This document shows, one piece after another, positions 58,696-64,000 of a stretch of 64,000 nt of DNA. The DNA is taken from NCBI RefSeq assembly GCF_014207855.1, contig NZ_JACHKZ010000011.1:1-64000 (forward strand), written 5' to 3'. The position numbers and the translations under genes are program-made. Numbering within the stretch: the first letter of the stretch is position 1; every line of letters starts with the position of its first letter. The notes below the pieces were generated by a model. That model was not told the DNA's origin and ran no database searches. It worked only from the letters and a program-made list of their open reading frames with translations. This stretch comes from Comamonas odontotermitis (lineage in GTDB: Bacteria; Pseudomonadota; Gammaproteobacteria; Burkholderiales; Burkholderiaceae_C).

Positions 58696-60048
58696 ATGCT
58701 GTTTCGCATTGTCAGTTTTCTGTTGTTTCAGATCGTCGGCGCATCGCTGGGTTGGTGGCTGGGGCAGATGCCAGGGGCGCTTGTCGCTACCGTGGTGGGT
58801 GCATGGTGCTGGTTTGTTGCGGACCTGTGGCGTGGCAACAAAGTGGTTTCGTGGCTCAAGCAAGGTGACCTGCAGCGCCCTCCACATCTATATGGTGTAT
58901 GGGGCGAGGCCGTGGACCGGGCGCGTCGGCTGTTGCGCCAGCATGAGAAGCAAGAGCAGCAGGCGGTGGCGCAGCTGCAGCAGGTGCTGACTGCGCTGCA
59001 GGCATCGCCCAATGGCGTGGTGTTGCTGGATGCGCAAGGCCATATCGAGTGGTGCAACCAGACCGCCTGTGAGCACTTCGGCTTCGATCTCGGGCGCGAT
59101 CACATGCAGCTCATCTCCAACCTGGTGCGTGCGCCGGAGTTTGCAGGTTATTTTGCCGCCAACGATTTCAGCAGAGATGTGGTCCTGATGAGCCCGGTGG
59201 TGCGTGCCACCAGCCCGCTGAAACTATCGGTGCAAATGTTTCCCTACGAAGGGAACCGCAAGTTGCTGCTCTCGCGCGATGTCACGTCGATTGAACTGGC
59301 CGATGCCATGCGGCGCGATTTTGTTGCCAATGTATCGCACGAGATCCGCACGCCACTGACGGTGTTGACAGGCTTTATCGAAACCCTGCAGACCCTGCCG
59401 CTCAGCAGCGAGGAGCGTACCCAATACCTGGCCTTGATGTCCAACCAGGCGCAGCGCATGCAAAGCCTGGTGGCGGATTTGCTGACCCTCTCGCGTCTGG
59501 AAGGCAATCCTCCGCCCAGCCTGAAAGAATGGGTAGGGGTGCGCAGCCTGATGCGCCGCTGCGAGGAGGACGCGCACGGCCTCGCACGCATGATTGCCAA
59601 GGACGGTGACAAGCCCCTGCACCTGAATTTTCCGCAGATGCAGTCGCTTGACGAAGCGGGCCTCGAAGTGGCGGGTGCGGGCAACGAGTTGCAAAGTGCG
59701 CTGTCCAACCTGGTCAACAACGCGGTGCGCTACACGCCCGCGGGTGGGGATATCACCGTACAGTTTGTGCTGCAGGAAGATGGTACAGGCCGCTTCAGCG
59801 TCATGGACACAGGCCCGGGCATTGCGCCTGAGCATATTCCGCGTCTGACCGAGCGTTTTTACCGCCTGGATCGCAGCCGTTCACGAGACACAGGGGGCAC
59901 CGGGCTGGGTCTTGCGATTGTCAAGCATGTCCTGCAGCGGCATGGCGCGCAACTGCAGATCCGCAGTACCCTGGGCAAGGGGTCTGAATTCGTGGTGGTA
60001 TTTCCGGCATCCCGGATGCGAAAGGCAGATACGGAGGCGCTGGTATAG
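58696..60048 (+). CDS. phoR: Phosphate regulon sensor histidine kinase PhoR
   Basis: PhoR (450 aa) phosphorylates PhoB when phosphate is low. Two short N-terminal membrane helices (about 3-22 and 26-44) have almost no periplasmic loop, typical of PhoR, which senses through PstSCAB-PhoU. A PAS domain (about 95-200) is followed by HisKA with His215 in FVANVSHEIRTPLTV. The ATPase domain has N-box NLVNNAVRYTP, DTGPGI and GGTGLGLAI. It lies 66 bases after phoB. Confidence 0.97.
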   Translation: MLFRIVSFLLFQIVGASLGWWLGQMPGALVATVVGAWCWFVADLWRGNKVVSWLKQGDLQRPPHLYGVWGEAVDRARRLLRQHEKQEQQAVAQLQQVLTALQASPNGVVLLDAQGHIEWCNQTACEHFGFDLGRDHMQLISNLVRAPEFAGYFAANDFSRDVVLMSPVVRATSPLKLSVQMFPYEGNRKLLLSRDVTSIELADAMRRDFVANVSHEIRTPLTVLTGFIETLQTLPLSSEERTQYLALMSNQAQRMQSLVADLLTLSRLEGNPPPSLKEWVGVRSLMRRCEEDAHGLARMIAKDGDKPLHLNFPQMQSLDEAGLEVAGAGNELQSALSNLVNNAVRYTPAGGDITVQFVLQEDGTGRFSVMDTGPGIAPEHIPRLTERFYRLDRSRSRDTGGTGLGLAIVKHVLQRHGAQLQIRSTLGKGSEFVVVFPASRMRKADTEALV

Positions 60049-60073
60049 CGTGAGCCGTTGCTTGCAATGTGGA

Positions 60074-61456
60074 TCAGGCCAGGCTACGTTGTACGGCCTT
60101 GCGGGTCACCTGCTGCAGAAGCGCAACAAAGCAGGCGGCAGCCAACACCAGCGCCCCCGCTGCACACATCCAGAACGCAATGGGCGAGTGCAGGGCGCTT
60201 ATGCTGCCCAACCCGCTGTAGGCCAGTCGGAATCCGCCCCACAGGCCCATGCCCCACAGCAGGCCACAGTACACCAGCAGCGGCGCAAAGGTGATGCGGT
60301 AGCTGCGCAGCACAAAGATGGAGACGGTCTGCGTGGCATCTGCCAGGTGATAGAGGCTCACCCAGGCGAGCAGTCCCACTGCAATGGCGGTAACCTCTGG
60401 CGTGTGGGTATACACCGGCACAATCCAGTATCTGCCAATAAGCACCACGCAAGACAACACAGCAGCCAGCAGCATGGCAGACAGCAGCCCCATAAACACG
60501 ACATGGCGTGCACGTCGCTCGTCGCCAGCGCCGCGCCAATAGCTGGCGCGCGCGCTGGTGGCAATGGCCAATGACAGGGGCACCATGTACATCAACGCTG
60601 TCACGTTGGCTGCAATCTGGTGGGCGCCTGAGGCTGCCGTGCCCATGCGTGCCACATACAAGGCCATCAGAGTGAACGAGGTGATTTCCACCAGAATCGA
60701 CAGGCTGGCAGGAACGCCAAGCTGCGCGAACTGAAGCAATGTGGGCCCATGGGGCCGCTCCAGCTTGCGCCAGATTTGTGTCGGCGCGTACAGCGACTGC
60801 GTGCGCAGCAGCATCCAGCCCACGCCGCAGAGGAAGAAGTTGACGGCAAACGTTGCCCAGGCGCAGCCCACCACCCCCATGGGTGCCAGACCCAGGCCGC
60901 CGAAGGTGAACCAGATCGACAGCGACAGTTTGACAAGCAGCGACACGGCCTGCAGCCAGGTCACCAATTGTGGTTTGCCCAGTGCCTGGCTTACAGTGCT
61001 GAAGACGCGAAAGAGCAAAGCTGCGGGCAGGCTCCAGCCCACAACAGCCAGATAGCTCTCCACCAGCGGCTGCAAATCGGTGGGAACTTCGGTCCATCGC
61101 AGTATGGGCGCAGGATGGAACAATACAGCCATGCCCACGGCACTTGCTGCCATGCAGATATAGAGCGACTGCCGCAGCGATGGCCCGATGTCTGCGTGGC
61201 GGCGGGCGCCATGCATCTCCGACCAGATAGGCAGCAGCGCCTGCAGCAACCCCATCAGCGAGACATAGACCGTCACAAAAATCGCGGAGCCTACGGATAG
61301 CGCGGCCAATGAAGCTTCTGCATGGCGGCCCGCAACGATGGTATCGACCACGCCGAAACCCATTACTGCGATTTGCCCTACGAATACGGTTGCCGCGTGT
61401 TTGGCGACCACATCGAAATCGCGGCGTGAAAACACGCGGCGCACAGCGCTCAGCAT
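60074..61456 (-). CDS. MATE-family multidrug/cation antiporter
   Basis: The protein has 460 aa and about 12 membrane helices in two homologous halves, as expected for MATE exporters of the NorM type. The N-terminal half has VDTIVAGRHAEASLAALSVGSA and the second half GVPASLSILVEITSFTLMALYVARMGTAASGAHQIAAN, each shown here only in part as TIVAGRHAEASLAALSVG and GTAASGAHQIAAN. The transported substrate is unknown. It lies 8 bases after the large membrane protein gene and is probably co-transcribed with it. It is convergent with phoR. Confidence 0.9.
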   Translation of the reverse strand: MLSAVRRVFSRRDFDVVAKHAATVFVGQIAVMGFGVVDTIVAGRHAEASLAALSVGSAIFVTVYVSLMGLLQALLPIWSEMHGARRHADIGPSLRQSLYICMAASAVGMAVLFHPAPILRWTEVPTDLQPLVESYLAVVGWSLPAALLFRVFSTVSQALGKPQLVTWLQAVSLLVKLSLSIWFTFGGLGLAPMGVVGCAWATFAVNFFLCGVGWMLLRTQSLYAPTQIWRKLERPHGPTLLQFAQLGVPASLSILVEITSFTLMALYVARMGTAASGAHQIAANVTALMYMVPLSLAIATSARASYWRGAGDERRARHVVFMGLLSAMLLAAVLSCVVLIGRYWIVPVYTHTPEVTAIAVGLLAWVSLYHLADATQTVSIFVLRSYRITFAPLLVYCGLLWGMGLWGGFRLAYSGLGSISALHSPIAFWMCAAGALVLAAACFVALLQQVTRKAVQRSLA

Positions 61457-61464
61457 GGCTGCTC

Positions 61465-63177
61465 CTAATCCTGCTTGCGCTGGTAAATAACAATCTCAGC
61501 GTTTTTATCCGTGGGGCGCGGCACGACCGCGCGTGGTTCCCAGTCTTCGTCAATGCCGTGGCTGTGAGCGGATCTGGCGCCTTCTATCGGTAGCGCCAGC
61601 CAGCGGCATGCATTGGCGGTGTCTGTGTGCATTGGAATCAACTGCCATCCGCCTTGCGCCTGCAGTGCAACGATCTGTGCGCGCCCCAGGTTTCCGATGG
61701 CGACGCAGCCCGCCTGCGATGGAGCAGGTAGTACCTTGGCCAACGCCTCGACCTGCGCCGTGTAGCTGCGGCCATAATCCAGCATTGGCAGCCAGATGCT
61801 CATCAGCAGTATCCAGCTGAGCACCGTGCCGCCAGCAGGCAGCACCAGGCTGCGCCAGATCTCTGGGCGGTTGCGCCGGGCGCGCCAGAACACCAGAGCG
61901 CACCAGGCCAGGCTGGCCAGCAAGGCCACAAGGAAAAGCGGCAGCGAGAAGTTGGCTACAAAGCCCGGCGCGATACGAGCCACATTGGCGGCTGGCTTGG
62001 CCGGTACACCGGTGTAGACGGCCAGCCAGATCACCCAGATGGTGATGGCTGCGGCACTGAAGAACAGCAGGGTGAACCAGTCAATCAGCGCAGCCATGGC
62101 GCGGCGGAAGGTAGGCAAGGCAAATGCAGCGAGAGCCGCAAAGGCGGGCAGGCCCAGCAGCAGCGCGCGGTCTCCCGGATTGGTGGTGACGGTGTTGATG
62201 AGAGCCAAGGCTCCCAGCAGTATCGGCAGCCACAGGTGGCGATGCACAAAGCGCCAGTCTGCAATCTGGCGGCGCCAGATCCACAGCGACCACAAGGCCA
62301 GAGGCCATGCAGGCCATACAAACCAGACCAGCAACTCCAGCAGAGACTGGAACTGGCGGAATTCCTGCACAGGCAGGATGCGCCACTGCCATTGGTGCAG
62401 GTATACCGCCAGCAGCAAGGCCAGCACGCTCATCACGGCAAAAGCAATGGACGCCTGCAGACTCTTGTTGCGCTGTGCGGCATTGACAGGGGTGAGTGCC
62501 AGGATCAGGGCTGCGCCCAGGCCCATCAATACGCTGTAGGTGGGGGCGCCGCTGAGCGCCAGAATCAGAAGCCCGATTCCTCCAACGGTAAGGGGCAGTA
62601 CAAACCGGTTGGGGATGCAGGCTGCGGCGAAAAAGACAAAACACACGCCAGTCAGCTGAACCACGTAGCTGCTGGCTTCATGGGATGGCTGTGCAAGGCC
62701 CAGACATGCAATGAGCGCCAGCAAACCCCCATCGGCCATGGCGCGCGCATAGTCGATCTCAGACGCTTCGCCACCGAATGCAAAGGCCACAGGGCCTGCC
62801 CCCGGGCTGCGGGCCAGGTAATAGACGGCATACCAGGTTGCCATCAATGCAAGCCACAGCAGGGCCGCAAAAGGCAGGCGGCTTGCCATGTTCGGTGGTA
62901 TCACGTTGCCAAACGCCTGGATGGCCCAAGCGCCCAGCCAGTAGGGCAGCAGCCCCTCGGCGTCCGGATTCAGCCCCAGGATGGAGGGCGCCAGCCACGA
63001 TGTTTTGCCCTGCGCCAGCTCCAGAGAGTATCCGTAGGTGGTGATATCCAGTGCTTTCCACGGCGCGCGGCCAAAAAAGCCTGGCACGACGTAAGCCAGA
63101 CACAGCAACAGCAGCAGCGCCCGGGGGAGAGGGCGCACGGCAGCCTGAGGAACAATCGCTGGGGTTGGGAAATTCAC
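61465..63177 (-). CDS. Large polytopic membrane protein, glycosyltransferase-like
   Basis: This protein has about 570 aa and 12 or so membrane segments. An early periplasmic-type loop has PWKALDITTYGYSLELAQG, LLPYWLGAWAIQ and a C-terminal soluble portion (about residues 470-570). The layout recalls ArnT/PMT-like lipid-linked sugar transferases (GT-C fold), but no diagnostic motif is certain. The start is unclear: GTG 63177 (MNFPTPAIVPQ) is chosen, with TTG 63207 as an alternative; neither has a good Shine-Dalgarno. It lies 8 bases from the MATE gene. Confidence 0.7.
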   Translation of the reverse strand: MNFPTPAIVPQAAVRPLPRALLLLLCLAYVVPGFFGRAPWKALDITTYGYSLELAQGKTSWLAPSILGLNPDAEGLLPYWLGAWAIQAFGNVIPPNMASRLPFAALLWLALMATWYAVYYLARSPGAGPVAFAFGGEASEIDYARAMADGGLLALIACLGLAQPSHEASSYVVQLTGVCFVFFAAACIPNRFVLPLTVGGIGLLILALSGAPTYSVLMGLGAALILALTPVNAAQRNKSLQASIAFAVMSVLALLLAVYLHQWQWRILPVQEFRQFQSLLELLVWFVWPAWPLALWSLWIWRRQIADWRFVHRHLWLPILLGALALINTVTTNPGDRALLLGLPAFAALAAFALPTFRRAMAALIDWFTLLFFSAAAITIWVIWLAVYTGVPAKPAANVARIAPGFVANFSLPLFLVALLASLAWCALVFWRARRNRPEIWRSLVLPAGGTVLSWILLMSIWLPMLDYGRSYTAQVEALAKVLPAPSQAGCVAIGNLGRAQIVALQAQGGWQLIPMHTDTANACRWLALPIEGARSAHSHGIDEDWEPRAVVPRPTDKNAEIVIYQRKQD

Positions 63178-63284
63178 CGTAAGAGACCGAAAGGAGCAAG
63201 CAAGCAAAGATAGCAGAGCACGCGAGCGAAATCTAGGAGGTTTGTGGTTGCCTTCAAAGATTCAATGCTGCACCACACCCGCAA

Positions 63285-63318
63285 ACAAAAAAGGCAGTAC
63301 GTCATCCGCACTGCCTTT
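63285..63318 (-). terminator. Terminator after rpmE
   Basis: On the minus strand aaaggcagt pairs with actgcctt and is followed by TTTTTGTTT. It lies about 53 bases past the rpmE stop codon at 63371. Confidence 0.87.
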
Positions 63319-63370
63319 GCTTTGCCAGAAAACCGTGGCCTTGAAGACCACAGCAGAGGCAAACCGCAAA

Positions 63371-63616
63371 TTACTTCTTGCCGAAACGGTTGCGGAACTT
63401 CTCCACGCGGCCGCCCATGTTGTCCACCGACTTTTGGGTACCGGTGTAGAAGGGGTGCGATTCAGAGGATGTGTCCAGCTTGAACAGAGGATATTCCTTG
63501 CCTTCGAAGGTTTCGGTTTCCTTGGTGTTCACGCACGAACGGGTCACAAACTTGAAGCCGTTGGACAGGTCCACGAACAAAACTTCGCGGTAATCTGGGT
63601 GAATGCCTTCTTTCAT
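63371..63616 (-). CDS. rpmE2: 50S ribosomal protein L31, type B
   Basis: L31 (81 aa) is a small large-subunit protein near the subunit bridge. This copy lacks the CxxC zinc motif and so is the zinc-free B type ([21 protein letters not shown], shown as [12 protein letters not shown]). It has the typical [16 protein letters not shown] and the basic C-terminus RFGKK. I chose ATG 63614-63616; the in-frame codons upstream are not conserved. Type B copies are often Zur-repressed, but I see no clear Zur box. Confidence 0.95.
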   Translation of the reverse strand: MKEGIHPDYREVLFVDLSNGFKFVTRSCVNTKETETFEGKEYPLFKLDTSSESHPFYTGTQKSVDNMGGRVEKFRNRFGKK

Positions 63617-63699
63617 GATCTTTCCTTTGGTCAAGTGCGGGAGCCGTGCCAAGCCGGATACAACCTCTGTACCGCAATAAGCTGTGCGTACTTTCCGCA

Positions 63700-63735
63700 A
63701 TAAAAGCTCTCCATTATTGCATAAACGGAGAGCTC
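63700..63735 (-). terminator. Terminator after rho
   Basis: On the minus strand agctctcc pairs with ggagagct around a 14-base loop, followed by TTTTATT. It separates rho from rpmE. Confidence 0.8.
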
Positions 63736-63754
63736 ATGGCAAATCGGTGCGGTT

Positions 63755-64000
63755 TTAGCCACCCCGACGCATCATGTCGAAGAATTCGGTGTTGTTCTTC
63801 GTGGCCTTCATGCTCTTGATGACCATTTCCATGGATTCGATTTCGTCCATGTTGTACATGAACTGGCGCAGGATGCGGGTCTTTTGCAGGATCTCCGGCG
63901 ACAGCAGCAACTCTTCGCGGCGTGTGCCGCTCTTGTTGAGCTCAATGGCCGGGAACACGCGCTTTTCGTACAGGCGACGGTTCAGGTGCAGTTCGCTATT
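63755..64000 (-). CDS. rho: Transcription termination factor Rho, C-terminal end only
   Basis: The minus frame runs off the right edge and gives the last 81 residues of Rho, the hexameric RNA/DNA helicase that ends transcription. It starts NSELHLNRRLYEKRVFPAI and includes SGTRREELLL and the final helix NNTEFFDMMRRG. The ATPase and RNA-binding parts lie outside the window. It ends at the hairpin 63700-63735. Confidence 0.97.
   Translation of the reverse strand, partial: NSELHLNRRLYEKRVFPAIELNKSGTRREELLLSPEILQKTRILRQFMYNMDEIESMEMVIKSMKATKNNTEFFDMMRRGG

Overview
The window is ordinary chromosome from a betaproteobacterium, most likely family Comamonadaceae (Comamonas/Delftia/Acidovorax group). 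This is inferred from GC-rich codon use, the gene order rpsB-tsf-pyrH-frr-uppS-cdsA-dxr-rseP-bamA-skp-lpxD-fabZ-lpxA-lpxB-rnhB, the pst-pho order and the protein sequences. No search could be run, so the genus is open. Almost all of the window is housekeeping. Accessory DNA is limited to the left edge (the end of an IS5-family element beside gene remnants), a 1.1-kb AT-rich gap near 4-5 kb, and two copies of a MITE-like repeat.

Layout. 1-467: IS end and broken genes. 589-2342 (minus): nrdR and glyA; glyA is preceded by a ZTP (pfl-motif) riboswitch at 2403-2562. 2611-2838: repeat copy 1. 2914-3873 (minus): lytic transglycosylase. 5072-12174: a giant AsmA-like DUF748 protein and a DUF349 protein. 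12424-13202 (minus): four tandem tRNA-Leu(CAG) genes, three of them with obvious terminators. 13264-19363: rnr, a short-chain dehydrogenase, nnr and a DadA-like oxidoreductase. 19732-34181: translation, pyrimidine, isoprenoid, phospholipid, outer-membrane and lipid A genes, all on the plus strand. 34221-34526: repeat copy 2, directly ahead of an rRNA methyltransferase. 35601-42586: carA, a small ORF, carB, greA, a DUF4149 protein and a Kdo hydroxylase. 42814-44032 (minus): a glycosyltransferase and yhbY. 44064-49290: rlmE, ftsH, folP, glmM. 49487-51401: an OlsB-like acyltransferase and a 2-hydroxyacid dehydrogenase. 51516-60048: ppx (minus), then pstSCAB-phoU-phoB-phoR. 60074-63177 (minus): a MATE transporter and a large membrane protein. 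The window ends with rpmE (type B L31) and the C-terminus of rho.

How it fits together. The centre is an envelope-building block: UppS, CdsA, Dxr, RseP, BamA, Skp, LpxD/A/B and FabZ supply lipid carriers, phospholipids, outer-membrane assembly and lipid A. A Kdo hydroxylase, GlmM and FtsH lie further on. The right third is a phosphate-starvation block. The sequence shows PhoB-box-like 7+4+7 repeats in front of pstS, facing ppx, and in front of the OlsB-like gene. This suggests that Pi uptake, polyphosphate turnover and phosphorus-free ornithine-lipid synthesis are controlled together by the PhoBR system encoded here. I saw no CRISPR array, prophage, toxin-antitoxin pair or convincing new defence system. 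The best leads are the ZTP riboswitch, the PHO boxes, the paired MITE-like elements and several uncharacterised leader hairpins.
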